Notes under the pieces: model-generated
Told to the model about the DNA's origin: nothing
Seen by the model: the letters and a program-made list of their open reading frames with translations, nothing else
Databases searched by the model: none
DNA from: an uncultured Prevotella sp.
GTDB taxonomy: Bacteria; Bacteroidota; Bacteroidia; Bacteroidales; Bacteroidaceae
Assembly: GCF_946404925.1 (NCBI RefSeq)
Contig: NZ_CAMJFM010000008.1
Span: forward strand, 30,960 to 94,959
Direction: 5' to 3'
DNA length: 64,000 nucleotides
Shown here: one piece after another, positions 1 through 8,252 of the stretch
Layout of the letters: every line of letters begins with the position of its first letter
Position numbering within the stretch: the stretch's first letter is position 1
Made by a program: the position numbers and the translations under genes

Positions 1-1
1 C

Positions 2-1222
2 CAAGATATTCTACCCAAACAGGATAATGGACTACCATTTAAACTGATGGGCGAAGGGCAGGACTTTATGTCGATGATTATAGGATGTGTGATAACTGGT
101 ATCGCCTTGGCAACAGTGTTTCTGAACAACGGTTCAACAGGAGGTACTGATATCATCGCAGCATCAGTAAACAAGTATCATAACATCTCGTTAGGTTCAG
201 TACTTATTGCTGCTGATTTCTTTATCATTGGCTCGTGTATGTTCTTCCCACAGTTTGGTACTTACATCGAACGAGCACATAAGGTGATGTTTGGATTCTG
301 TGTGATGGCGATGGAGAACTATGTACTGGATTATGTGATGAATGCTCGCAGACAATCGGTACAGTTCTTTATCTTCTCGCGTAAATGGCAAGAGATAGCC
401 AATGCCATTGGAACCCAGATGGGACATGGAGTAACCATACTTGATGGACATGGATGGTATACTGGTAAGGAGATGAAGGTGCTCTGTATTCTGGCCAAGA
501 AAAACGAGAGCGTAAACATGTTCCGACTCATCAAGATGATAGACCCCAACGCTTTTGTATCGCAGAGTAGCGTTATTGGAGTTTATGGTGAAGGCTTTGA
601 TGAGATGAAGGTAAAGGTCAAGAAAATCGAAGAAAAGAAGAAAATGAAAATAGTATTTGCTACCAACAACCTGAATAAGCTTACTGAGGTAAAAAAGATT
701 CTTGGTAACAGATTCCAGGTAATGTCGCTTGCAGAGATAGGTTGTAACGACGATATACCAGAGAAAGGACAAACACTGAAAGACAATGCGCTGATAAAGG
801 CACAATGGGTATACGACAAGTATCATGTAAACTGCTTTGCTGATGACACAGGTCTTGAGGTAGAAGCCCTTGGTGGTGCACCAGGAGTTTACAGTGCCAG
901 ATATGCTGGTGGCGAGGGACATGACTCGGAGGCTAATATGAAAAAGCTGCTTTCAGAGCTTGAAAACAAAGACAACCGCAAGGCTCGATTCCGCACCGTT
1001 ATCGCACTTATTATCGATGGAAAGGTAACAACCTTCGATGGTATCGTAAACGGTAGCATCACCAAAGAGAAGCGAGGTGGCGAAGGATTCGGATATGATC
1101 CTATCTTTATGCCAGATGGACATAATAAAACGTTTGCTGAGCTTGGTGTAGATATTAAGAATCAAATAAGTCATAGAGCTAAAGCGGTAGCGAAACTCTG
1201 CGAGTTTCTAAATAATAAATGA
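2..1222 (+). CDS. YitT-like membrane protein fused in frame to RdgB-type NTP pyrophosphatase (5' partial)
   Basis: The frame is open from the left edge, so the true start lies outside the window. The first ~200 visible residues carry hydrophobic helices ([36 protein letters not shown]) and then a soluble DUF2179-like domain with the typical [13 protein letters not shown] and IDPNAFV...GEGF signatures, as in YitT/DUF161 proteins of unknown transport function. After a lysine-rich linker (KKIEEKKK) the frame runs with no stop into a complete RdgB/HAM1 domain. In most bacteria these are separate proteins. Either this is a true fusion that tethers the pyrophosphatase to the membrane, or an indel in the A-rich junction (620-650) has removed a stop codon. 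Domain identity is firm; the fused product is uncertain. Confidence 0.75.
   Translation, partial: QDILPKQDNGLPFKLMGEGQDFMSMIIGCVITGIALATVFLNNGSTGGTDIIAASVNKYHNISLGSVLIAADFFIIGSCMFFPQFGTYIERAHKVMFGFCVMAMENYVLDYVMNARRQSVQFFIFSRKWQEIANAIGTQMGHGVTILDGHGWYTGKEMKVLCILAKKNESVNMFRLIKMIDPNAFVSQSSVIGVYGEGFDEMKVKVKKIEEKKKMKIVFATNNLNKLTEVKKILGNRFQVMSLAEIGCNDDIPEKGQTLKDNALIKAQWVYDKYHVNCFADDTGLEVEALGGAPGVYSARYAGGEGHDSEANMKKLLSELENKDNRKARFRTVIALIIDGKVTTFDGIVNGSITKEKRGGEGFGYDPIFMPDGHNKTFAELGVDIKNQISHRAKAVAKLCEFLNNK
644..1222 (+). CDS. rdgB: RdgB/HAM1 family non-canonical purine NTP pyrophosphatase (internal start within the fused frame)
   Basis: From the ATG at 644 the frame encodes 192 residues, the normal length for RdgB, which hydrolyses dITP/ITP and XTP to the monophosphate and keeps deaminated purines out of nucleic acids. 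Family motifs: substrate loop [14 protein letters not shown] near the N-terminus, catalytic [28 protein letters not shown] and the C-terminal SHRAKA. The ATG is preceded by an A/G-rich stretch that could act as a weak ribosome site, so a free RdgB may be made even if the fused protein exists. The stop codon lies inside the 7-bp repeat that precedes the next gene. Confidence 0.8.
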   Translation: MKIVFATNNLNKLTEVKKILGNRFQVMSLAEIGCNDDIPEKGQTLKDNALIKAQWVYDKYHVNCFADDTGLEVEALGGAPGVYSARYAGGEGHDSEANMKKLLSELENKDNRKARFRTVIALIIDGKVTTFDGIVNGSITKEKRGGEGFGYDPIFMPDGHNKTFAELGVDIKNQISHRAKAVAKLCEFLNNK

Positions 1223-1320
1223 TAAATGATGAATGATAAATGGAATATTTGGAAACAGATTATTGACATCAGACATATTTGCCTGATAGCTTTATCATTT
1301 TTCATTTTTCATTTTTCATT
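1214..1320 (+). repeat. 7-bp periodic repeat forming an inverted pair across a gene start and signal peptide
   Basis: The left arm 1214-1242 is built of 7-mers of the type GATAAAT and contains the rdgB stop and the next ATG. The right arm 1291-1320 reads TTTATCA followed by three TTTTTCA units and encodes the signal-peptide core. In register the arms are complementary over roughly 22 of 26 positions, so the transcript could form a long imperfect hairpin covering the start codon. The right flank AGCCCTGTAAGGGCGCAG recurs with small changes at 39910-39930. Confidence 0.75.
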
Positions 1321-3184
1321 CAGCCCTGTAAGGGCGCAGGTTGGTACATGGCGCAACTATCTGGCTTATCACGATGTTCAGAGCATCTGTAAGGCTGACG
1401 ACAACCTATTTGTATTAGCATCGAATGGTCTCTATCAATATAACCTGAACGACCAGAGTATCACCACCTACGATAAAGTAAGTGGACTTAGCGATACACA
1501 CATTAATTATATAGCTTGGAGCCAGAAAGCCAAGCGACTGATAGCTGTATACGACAATTCAAACATCGACCTGATAGATACTGATGGTAATATTATCAAC
1601 ATCTCAGCCTTATATAACAAGGCGATGACAGAAGATAAAACCATCACAGGTATATCCATCGATGGCATATATGCTTATCTTACAGCTAATTTCGCCATCA
1701 TAAAGGTAAACATGCAGAAAGCAGAGATAGCTGAGACATATACCAATAACCATCCTGATTATCCAACTGATCTTACACCATATCAGGATGATTATGATGC
1801 TTATATCTCGACAGTATCAACACTGAATCCAGGCGGACCTGCATATAACCGTTTCTACGAGTCGAAATTCATTAATGGCGTACTCTATACCACAGGAGGC
1901 TATTTCTTGCCTGCAATGCCAGATAATGACACGCCAGGAACCATTCAAGTGTATGATGGCAACGATTGGACTCTATACGAGGAACAAATAAGCCAGATTA
2001 CTGGATATAGTTATGTAGACAATTGCTGTATAGACGTTGATCCTAATGATGCAGAACATGTGTTCGTAGGAGGCAGATGTGGACTTTATGAATTCCAAAA
2101 AGGTAAACTTGTTACCTATTATAATAAGGATAACAGCCAACTGATGGGCGCCAACGACACAGGTAAACAGCTTGATAACGACTATGTACTGGTATTAGGA
2201 CTTAAGTTTGATGCTAAAGGTAACCTCTGGGTACTGAATAGTCTGGGCGATGGTGTTAGTCTATTGGAATACACAACTGATAAACAATGGATAAACCACC
2301 ACAATGCATTATTAACCAACGAAGATGCCATAACCGTACCAGGATTATCAAAGATGATAGTAGATAGTCGTGGACTGATGTGGTTTGTTAATAACAACTG
2401 GAAGAATCCTGCTGTTTTCTGTTATGATACAGATAATGACATACTACTGAAATACGACCAGATAGTTAATCAGGATGATGTGAAATACACTTGTTATGCC
2501 ATCACCAGTATTGCTGAGGATAAAGAAGGTAATATGTGGGTAGGAACTGATATAGGACCATTTATGATTGAGAAGTCAGAGATAGGACAAAATAAAGTTA
2601 CATTCTATCAGGTAAAAGTGCCACGCAATGATGGTACTAACTATGCTGACTATCTGCTGAATGGAATAAGTATCAGTAGTATAGCAATAGATGGTGGAAA
2701 CCGTAAATGGTTTGGTACAAACAGTGCAGGCGTATTTCTGATAAGTGCTGATAATATAGTTCAAGAAGAGAATTTTACTACAGAAAATTCTAATCTGCTA
2801 TATAATAATGTATCATCAATATCAATAAATAATTTTACAGGCGAAGTATTCTTTTTATCTGATAACGGATTATGCTCATATCAGAGTAATGCTGTAGAAC
2901 CAAACTCAGAAATGACTAAGGATAACGTGACTGTTTATCCAAATCCTGTTACGCCTGATTATACAGGATTAGTAACCATTACAGGACTAACCTACGATGC
3001 TGACGTTAAGATTACAACAGTTAATGGAGCTTTAGTAGCTGAAGGACGTAGTAATGGTGGTATGTTTAACTGGGATTGCTGTAACAAACAAGGTAAACGT
3101 GTAGCCAGTGGCGTTTATATGGTTATCACAGCTACATCAGATGGTAAGAAAGGTACAGTAGCAAAGATTGCTGTAATTAATTAA
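1226..3184 (+). CDS. porZ: PorZ-like T9SS surface beta-propeller protein
   Basis: 652 residues. The N-terminal signal peptide ends FSFSPVRAQ. Then come two-component-regulator-type propeller repeats: VGTWRNYLAYHDVQ, LYQYNLNDQSITTYDKVSGLSD, later GNLWVLNSLGDGVSLL, GLMWFVNNN, GNMWVGTDIGPF and NRKWFGTNSAGVFLI. The tail VYPNPVTPDYTGLV...GKRVASGVYMVI resembles a T9SS C-terminal domain. PorZ in Porphyromonas is part of the surface complex that processes T9SS cargo and supplies anionic LPS to it; length and layout match. The start is at 1226 or 1229 (two tandem ATGs, 3 bp after the rdgB stop), so the gene is probably co-transcribed with rdgB. Its first residues (MMNDKW) are encoded by the 7-bp repeat array. 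Confidence 0.75.
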   Translation: MMNDKWNIWKQIIDIRHICLIALSFFIFHFSFSPVRAQVGTWRNYLAYHDVQSICKADDNLFVLASNGLYQYNLNDQSITTYDKVSGLSDTHINYIAWSQKAKRLIAVYDNSNIDLIDTDGNIINISALYNKAMTEDKTITGISIDGIYAYLTANFAIIKVNMQKAEIAETYTNNHPDYPTDLTPYQDDYDAYISTVSTLNPGGPAYNRFYESKFINGVLYTTGGYFLPAMPDNDTPGTIQVYDGNDWTLYEEQISQITGYSYVDNCCIDVDPNDAEHVFVGGRCGLYEFQKGKLVTYYNKDNSQLMGANDTGKQLDNDYVLVLGLKFDAKGNLWVLNSLGDGVSLLEYTTDKQWINHHNALLTNEDAITVPGLSKMIVDSRGLMWFVNNNWKNPAVFCYDTDNDILLKYDQIVNQDDVKYTCYAITSIAEDKEGNMWVGTDIGPFMIEKSEIGQNKVTFYQVKVPRNDGTNYADYLLNGISISSIAIDGGNRKWFGTNSAGVFLISADNIVQEENFTTENSNLLYNNVSSISINNFTGEVFFLSDNGLCSYQSNAVEPNSEMTKDNVTVYPNPVTPDYTGLVTITGLTYDADVKITTVNGALVAEGRSNGGMFNWDCCNKQGKRVASGVYMVITATSDGKKGTVAKIAVIN

Positions 3185-3214
3185 AAAAGCTGGAGTGATT
3201 AACTCAACTCCAGC
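3183..3214 (-). terminator. Intrinsic terminator of nadA
   Basis: Perfect 8-bp stem GCTGGAGT/ACTCCAGC (3189-3196 and 3207-3214) followed, on the minus strand, by TTTTTT. The nadA stop codon lies in the loop. It may also stop transcripts arriving from porZ. Confidence 0.8.
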
Positions 3215-4146
3215 ATTCTATTAATTGGCTTAACTGCTTCTTTTGCAATCTCAGGATCAATTTCAATCTGCGGACTCATATTCTTCAAACAGTTGTAAAC
3301 CTTCTCGAGTGTGTTCAACTTCATATAATTACACTCGTTACAACTACATTCAAGTCCGCTCTCGCTGATTTCTGGAGGCACAGGGATAAATTCTTTGTCA
3401 GGACAGGTTCTCTGCATCTCATGCAGTATTCCAGCCTCTGTAGCCACAATAAACTGCTTTTTTTCGCTCTGCTGAGCGTAGTTAAGCATCGTAGCAGTAC
3501 TTCCCTTCACCTCTGCTACAGCTAAAACAGGCGCCTTGCACTCCAAGTGAGCCATCACTACAGCATCAGGATACTTAGCTTTAAGTTCCAGAATCTTTGA
3601 AACAGAGAAACGCTCATGTACATGACATCCACCATTCCAAAGCAACATCTGGCGACCTGTTACCTCATTGATATAATTACCTAAGTTATAGTCAGGTCCA
3701 AAGATAAGCTTGGCATCCTTTGGCAACTGATCAACAACCTTCTTGGCATTTCCACTTGTCACTACTACATCAGTAAGTGCCTTAACAGCTGCTGTGGTGT
3801 TTACATAACTGATAACCTGATAGCCAGGATGCTCATCCTTGAACTTCTTAAGATCTTCAGCCTTACAACTATCAGCCAGAGAACATCCGGCTTCTGTATC
3901 AGGACAAAGCACAATCTTATCTGGTGATAACAGCTTACAGGTCTCAGCCATAAAATGTACACCACACATCACCATTACTTTCGCATTAGTCTCTGCAGCC
4001 TTTCGTGCCAAAGCCAATGAATCACCTACAAAGTCGGCGATATCCTGAATATCACCAATTGTATAATAGTGAGCCAGAATGATTGCACCATTCTCCTCAC
4101 ACATCTTACGAATTTCAGCTTTCAGCTCCTCTGTTTTCAACACCAT
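3199..4146 (-). CDS. nadA: Quinolinate synthase
   Basis: 315 residues, the compact NadA form. It condenses iminoaspartate with dihydroxyacetone phosphate to quinolinate in NAD synthesis and carries a labile 4Fe-4S cluster. Probable cluster ligands are Cys61 (MVMCGVHFMAET), Cys174 (NGGCHVHERF) and Cys272 in CSCNECNYMKLNTL. The substrate-loop signature AHYYTIGDIQDIADFVGDSL is intact. No nadB or nadC is adjacent. A TAATTTTG promoter box on the minus strand (4353-4360) implies a leader of about 200 nt inside the putative origin region. Confidence 0.95.
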   Translation of the reverse strand: MVLKTEELKAEIRKMCEENGAIILAHYYTIGDIQDIADFVGDSLALARKAAETNAKVMVMCGVHFMAETCKLLSPDKIVLCPDTEAGCSLADSCKAEDLKKFKDEHPGYQVISYVNTTAAVKALTDVVVTSGNAKKVVDQLPKDAKLIFGPDYNLGNYINEVTGRQMLLWNGGCHVHERFSVSKILELKAKYPDAVVMAHLECKAPVLAVAEVKGSTATMLNYAQQSEKKQFIVATEAGILHEMQRTCPDKEFIPVPPEISESGLECSCNECNYMKLNTLEKVYNCLKNMSPQIEIDPEIAKEAVKPINRMLELS

Positions 4147-4352
4147 ATAATATTTATTTTTCTTTTTATCTTTTATTTTAAAAAATAGAATAAGTAGTAT
4201 GATATGCCGTGAATATCTTGATAACTTTTTGATGATTTTCTTGCGTATTTACTTATCCAAGTCTAATTATGACTTTTAAACACACATTGATAATTCTTTC
4301 TATCTGATAATGAACCACTAAGCATATTTATCCACAATTTCCAATTTTGGTG

Positions 4353-4360
4353 CAAAATTA
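4353..4360 (-). promoter_or_regulatory. Probable nadA promoter -7 box
   Basis: On the minus strand TAATTTTG followed by CACC, matching TAnnTTTG. A TTTG at 4386-4383 lies upstream with 22-nt spacing, slightly wide for -33. Confidence 0.5.
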
Positions 4361-4517
4361 ATAAGTTTATATTATTTTTAGGCAAAAACTTGTGGAAATC
4401 TGCATTTTTTTAGCGTAATAACCCTGTTGATAACCACACTCACAACTATAGGCGGTATAATTGCTAAGTTATTAATATCGTTTTCCACACACTTATCAAC
4501 AGGTTTTTCCACATTTA

Positions 4518-4549
4518 TTTGGTAGTTTGTTTTCTATGTAGTAATTTTG
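4518..4549 (+). promoter_or_regulatory. Promoter of the SpoU methyltransferase gene
   Basis: TTTG at 4518-4521 and TAATTTTG at 4542-4549, spacing 20 nt: a textbook Bacteroidetes vegetative promoter. Transcription should begin only a few bases before the ATG at 4558. This fixes the start and gives an almost leaderless mRNA. Confidence 0.7.
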
Positions 4550-4557
4550 CAGGCAGA

Positions 4558-5088
4558 ATGAAGAAGTTACGTACTATAGAAATGGAACGACTCACAGTTG
4601 AGGAGTTCAAGGAGGCAAATAAGACACCACTTGTGGTGGTGATGGATGATGTGCGTTCGATGCACAATGTGGGTAGCGTATTTCGTACTGGCGATGCGTT
4701 TCGTATCGAGGCGGTATATCTTTGTGGTATCACCAGCACGCCTCCAAGTGCAGAGATACATAAGACAGCTCTTGGCGCAGAAGATAGTGTAAGCTGGAAA
4801 TATTTCGATACTGCACTCGAAGCTGTCGAGTCTTTGAAGTCTGATGGCTATGAGGTATATTCAGTTGAACAGGCTCATGGCTCAACCATGCTTCAGAACT
4901 TTACACCTATTAATAATAAGAAGTATGCTGTGGTGTTAGGTAATGAGGTGAAAGGTGTTCACCAGGAAGTAATCGATGCCTCAGACGGTTGTTTGGAGAT
5001 ACCACAGTTTGGTACCAAACACTCTATGAACGTATCAGTTACAGCAGGTATCATCATCTGGCACTTCGCTCAAAAACTGATTCTTTAA
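4558..5088 (+). CDS. SpoU/TrmH-family RNA 2'-O-methyltransferase
   Basis: 176 residues with the SPOUT knot signatures: VVVMDDVRSMHNVGSVFRTGDAF near the N-terminus (motif 1, with the NxGxxxR-type catalytic arginine), VVLGNEVKGV (motif 2) and LEIPQFGTKHSMNVSVTAGI (motif 3, AdoMet-binding knot). It probably methylates ribose in tRNA or rRNA; the exact target cannot be told from sequence. The ATG at 4558 is chosen over an upstream in-frame codon at 4519 because the promoter box (4542-4549) lies between them. Confidence 0.85.
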   Translation: MKKLRTIEMERLTVEEFKEANKTPLVVVMDDVRSMHNVGSVFRTGDAFRIEAVYLCGITSTPPSAEIHKTALGAEDSVSWKYFDTALEAVESLKSDGYEVYSVEQAHGSTMLQNFTPINNKKYAVVLGNEVKGVHQEVIDASDGCLEIPQFGTKHSMNVSVTAGIIIWHFAQKLIL

Positions 5089-5253
5089 AAATTACTACAC
5101 TAAGCTACATATTATTCTGATTATCAGTTAGTTAAATAGTGTAGGTAGTGTACATTTTGCTACACCCTGCCTACACTATTTATATTTTTCTTTACTTTTT
5201 TTCGTGGTATAGATAATTTTAAGAGATATAGTTTCCAAGGTGTTTCACAAATG

Positions 5254-5312
5254 GGAACTATCAGTTCCCACGCAAGGAACTATTAGTTCCCTCCGTAGAA
5301 ACTATCAGTTTC
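5254..5312. repeat. Array of three 15-bp palindromes at 22-bp period
   Basis: GGAACTATCAGTTCC (5254-5268), GGAACTATTAGTTCC (5276-5290) and GAAACTATCAGTTTC (5298-5312), each separated by exactly 7 bp of unrelated sequence. The third unit has a compensatory change (both G and C replaced by A and T), so the base pairing is kept. A degenerate fourth unit may follow at 5320-5330. Confidence 0.85.
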
Positions 5313-5363
5313 TATTCGAGAAAATATTTCGGAACTGACTGATAAACAGATGATAAAGAAAAG

Positions 5364-5409
5364 AAATCCCACAGAAGTTTTGTAGTCTGTGGGATTTTTA
5401 TTACCTTTG
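5364..5409 (+). promoter_or_regulatory. metG promoter overlapped by a terminator-like hairpin
   Basis: TTTG at 5379-5382 and TACCTTTG at 5402-5409 with 19-nt spacing form a strong promoter. A 12-bp dyad AAATCCCACAGA / TCTGTGGGATTT (5364-5375, 5386-5397) followed by T-rich sequence brackets the -33 box. It could terminate transcripts from upstream or bind a regulator. Confidence 0.65.
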
Positions 5410-5443
5410 CAGCCAAATAAGAATAAATACGTATTTAAGACAG

Positions 5444-7510
5444 ATGGAAAACAAGACTTTTAAGCGTACGACGGTGACGTCGGCGCTACCATACGCTAAT
5501 GGTGGCGTACATATCGGACACCTGGCTGGTGTATATGTACCTGCTGATATCTATGTGCGTTATCTTCGACTGAAGAAGCGCGAGGTATTGTTTATCGGAG
5601 GTAGTGATGAGCATGGTGTGCCCATCACCGTTCGTGCCCGTAAAGAGGGCATCACTCCACAGGATGTAGTTGACCGTTATCACAAGATGATTAAGGACTC
5701 TTTCGAGGAGTTCGGAATCTCGTTCGATATCTATAGCCGTACTACCTCAGAGACTCATCATAAGTTTGCTGCAGAGTGGTTTAAAAAGCTCTACGACGAG
5801 GGCAAGCTGACTGAGGAGACAACAGAGCAGCTTTACGACGAGGAGGCCAAGCAGTTCCTGGCCGACCGCTATGTAACTGGTGAGTGCCCTCACTGCCACA
5901 ACGAGGGTGCCTACGGCGACCAGTGTGAGAAGTGTGGACGCGACCTTTCGCCAACAGAGTTGATTAATCCAAAGTCAACTATCTCTGGCTCAACTCCAGT
6001 ACTAAAGAAGACCAAGAACTGGTATCTGCCTCTGAACGAGTATCAGGATTGGTTGAAGCAGTGGATTCTGGAGGAGCACAAGGAGTGGCGTCCAAATGTA
6101 TATGGCCAGTGTAAGAGTTGGCTGGATATGGACCTGCAGCCTCGTGCTATGACTCGCGACTTGGATTGGGGTATCCCTGTGCCTGTAAAGGATGCTGAGG
6201 GCAAGGTGCTCTATGTATGGTTTGATGCACCTATTGGTTACGTATCGAACACCAAGGAGCTCTGCGAGAAGGAGCCTGAGAAGTGGGGCTCGTGGGAGAA
6301 GTGGTGGCAGGACGAGGATACTCGTCTGGTTCATTTCATTGGTAAAGACAATATTGTGTTCCATTGTATCATCTTCCCTGTGATGATGAAGGCTCACGGC
6401 AAGTATATCATGCCTGATAATGTGCCAGCCAACGAGTTCCTGAACCTTGAGAACGATAAGATTTCTACCTCTCGCAACTGGGCTGTATGGCTCCACGAGT
6501 ATCTGGTAGATATGCCTGGCAAGCAGGATGTATTGCGCTATGTATTGACAGCCAATGCACCTGAGACAAAAGATAACAACTTTACTTGGAAGGATTTCCA
6601 GGATCGCAATAACAACGAGCTTGTTGCTGTTTATGGCAACTTTGTTAATCGTGCTCTCCAGCTTACTAAGAAGTACTGGAATGGTGTGGTTCCTGCTTGT
6701 GGCGAACTGCAGGATGTAGATAAGGCAGCCCTTGAGGAGTTCAAGGACGTGAAGGAGAAGGTTGAGGCTCTGTTGGAGCAGTTCAAGTTCCGCGATGCCC
6801 AGTTTGAGGCTATGAACCTGGCTCGTATTGGTAACCGCTACATCACAGAGTGTGAGCCTTGGAAGGTTTGGAAGACTGATCCTAAGCGTTGTGAGACTAT
6901 CCTGAACATCTGCTTACAGCTCACAGCTAACCTGGCTATCGCCTTCGAGCCATTCCTGCCATTCAGCAGTAAGAAGCTCCGCGAGATGCTGAAGATTGAG
7001 AACTTCGAGTGGGAGCAGCTGGGTAGCACCAATCTGCTCGAGGCTGGCCATCAGCTGGGTGAGCCTGCTCTGCTGTTCGAGAAGATCGAGGATGAGGTGA
7101 TCCAGAAGCAGCTTGATAAGCTCGAGGCCACCAAAAAGGCCAATGAGGCTGCAGCATATAAGGCCGCTCCAATCAAGGATACAGTAAGCTTTGAGGAGTT
7201 CGAGAAGCTCGACATCCGTGTAGGTTTGGTTAAGGATTGTCAGAAGGTTAAGAAGAGTAAGAAGCTTCTGCAATTCACCATCGATGATGGTTCAGGCACC
7301 GATCGTACTATCTGCTCTGGTATCGCAGCCTTCTACGAGAACCCAGAGGAGCTTATTGGCAAGCGTATTCTCTTCGTAGCCAACTTTGCTCCTCGCACCA
7401 TGATGGGTATTGAGAGTCAGGGTATGATTCTCTCAGCAGTAGATGCTGACGAGAGCCTAAGCGTAGTAACAACAACCAAGGATGTAAAGCCTGGTAGTCA
7501 GGTAGGATAA
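5444..7510 (+). CDS. metG: Methionyl-tRNA synthetase with C-terminal tRNA-binding domain
   Basis: 688 residues. Class I signatures: [14 protein letters not shown] (HIGH) near the N-terminus and KISTSRNW (the KMSKS equivalent) near residue 338. The zinc knuckle [18 protein letters not shown] sits near residue 147. The C-terminal ~115 residues ([17 protein letters not shown]...DRTICSGIA...[15 protein letters not shown]) form the EMAP-II/Trbp111-like tRNA-binding and dimerization domain. Charges tRNA-Met; cytoplasmic. It has its own promoter and sits 25 bp upstream of the cytidylyltransferase gene. Confidence 0.96.
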   Translation: MENKTFKRTTVTSALPYANGGVHIGHLAGVYVPADIYVRYLRLKKREVLFIGGSDEHGVPITVRARKEGITPQDVVDRYHKMIKDSFEEFGISFDIYSRTTSETHHKFAAEWFKKLYDEGKLTEETTEQLYDEEAKQFLADRYVTGECPHCHNEGAYGDQCEKCGRDLSPTELINPKSTISGSTPVLKKTKNWYLPLNEYQDWLKQWILEEHKEWRPNVYGQCKSWLDMDLQPRAMTRDLDWGIPVPVKDAEGKVLYVWFDAPIGYVSNTKELCEKEPEKWGSWEKWWQDEDTRLVHFIGKDNIVFHCIIFPVMMKAHGKYIMPDNVPANEFLNLENDKISTSRNWAVWLHEYLVDMPGKQDVLRYVLTANAPETKDNNFTWKDFQDRNNNELVAVYGNFVNRALQLTKKYWNGVVPACGELQDVDKAALEEFKDVKEKVEALLEQFKFRDAQFEAMNLARIGNRYITECEPWKVWKTDPKRCETILNICLQLTANLAIAFEPFLPFSSKKLREMLKIENFEWEQLGSTNLLEAGHQLGEPALLFEKIEDEVIQKQLDKLEATKKANEAAAYKAAPIKDTVSFEEFEKLDIRVGLVKDCQKVKKSKKLLQFTIDDGSGTDRTICSGIAAFYENPEELIGKRILFVANFAPRTMMGIESQGMILSAVDADESLSVVTTTKDVKPGSQVG

Positions 7511-7535
7511 GTATCATATAATAATGTAAGGGCAT

Positions 7536-8252
7536 ATGAATTACGCATTGATCATAGCTGGAGGTTCTGGCAATAGAATGGGACAAGACATTCCCAAACA
7601 GTTTATGCATGTGGATAATTGTCCTGTTATTATACATACGATGAAGGCTTTTCAAGCACATCCTGATATTCATGGAATAGCAGTTGTTTGTTTAGCTGGA
7701 TGGGAAACTGTTTTGCAGTCGTATGCAAATCAGTTTTCCATTGATAAACTGAAATGGATTTTTCCTGGTGGAAGTAATGGTCAGGAATCAATTCATAATG
7801 GTATTTATGGATTGAAAGAAGCAGGCTGCCAAGATGAGGATCTGGTTTTGATTCATGATGCAGTCCGTCCACTACTTTCACAGGAAATCATTTCGTCGAA
7901 TATCGCTACCTGTAAAAAATATGGTTATGCGATAACTGGTATCAAATGTCGCGAAGCGATATTGGAGAGCGAAGACGGATTTTCGACATCAACCAGTATT
8001 CCACGCGATAAACTCATTAGAACACAAACCCCACAGACTTTCCGCTTAAAGAATATCATTGCTGCTCATGAGCTTGCTAAAGAGCGAGGAATAGATAACT
8101 CTGTAGCTTCTTGTACATTAATGGCTGAACTTGGAAACATAGAAATGCATATTGTTCCTGGTTCAGAGAAAAACATTAAGATTACAACAGTTGAGGATTT
8201 AGAGATACTGAAAGCTTTAATGAAAGTAAAGGCTGAAACATGGTTGAAATGA
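7536..8252 (+). CDS. IspD/TarI-family cytidylyltransferase
   Basis: 238 residues of the IspD-type nucleotidyltransferase fold: AGGSGNRMGQDIPKQF (nucleotide loop), GGSNGQESIHNG, IHDAVRPL and RTQTPQTFR. The family includes IspD (isoprenoid synthesis) and TarI/Bcs1-type ribitol-5-phosphate cytidylyltransferase. It overlaps the SDR gene by 13 bp, and a LicD phosphotransferase follows. That context favours making a CDP-polyol donor (for example CDP-ribitol) for surface polysaccharide over the isoprenoid step. A second ispD elsewhere in the genome would settle it. Confidence 0.8.
   Translation: MNYALIIAGGSGNRMGQDIPKQFMHVDNCPVIIHTMKAFQAHPDIHGIAVVCLAGWETVLQSYANQFSIDKLKWIFPGGSNGQESIHNGIYGLKEAGCQDEDLVLIHDAVRPLLSQEIISSNIATCKKYGYAITGIKCREAILESEDGFSTSTSIPRDKLIRTQTPQTFRLKNIIAAHELAKERGIDNSVASCTLMAELGNIEMHIVPGSEKNIKITTVEDLEILKALMKVKAETWLK

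Larger units (their letters stand above)
4147..4557. other. Candidate chromosomal origin (oriC) with a cluster of DnaA-box-like sites
   Basis: An AT-rich gap between two divergent genes with many 9-mers close to TTATNCACA: a perfect TTATCCACA at 4328-4336; TTATCAACA at 4493-4501 and, inverted, at 4425-4433; TTTTCCACA at 4481-4489 and 4505-4513; an inverted ATTTCCACA at 4391-4399; weaker matches near 4218 and 4253. Long A/T tracts (4155-4200, 4360-4385, 4405-4411) could serve as the unwinding element. Five to six good boxes in under 200 bp is far above chance. No dnaA gene is adjacent. Confidence 0.65.
5089..5443. other. Intergenic region with an inverted repeat, palindrome array and metG promoter
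   Basis: No gene is visible. It holds an imperfect inverted repeat (TAGTGTAGG near 5141 and CCTGCCTACACTA near 5167), the 22-bp-period palindrome array (5254-5312) and the hairpin and promoter in front of metG. Confidence 0.6.

Noticed and set aside
197..922. 241-residue antisense open frame opposite the YitT-RdgB gene
   Set aside because: No start signal and no family motif; the plus-strand frame encodes clear conserved domains across the whole interval.
5254..5312. CRISPR array
   Set aside because: Repeats are 15-bp palindromes with 7-bp spacers and only three units; no cas genes are in the window.
7536..8252. Certain assignment as the isoprenoid enzyme IspD
   Set aside because: Motifs do not separate IspD from ribitol-phosphate cytidylyltransferases, and overlap with an SDR gene and nearby LicD point to glycan synthesis; no symbol given.
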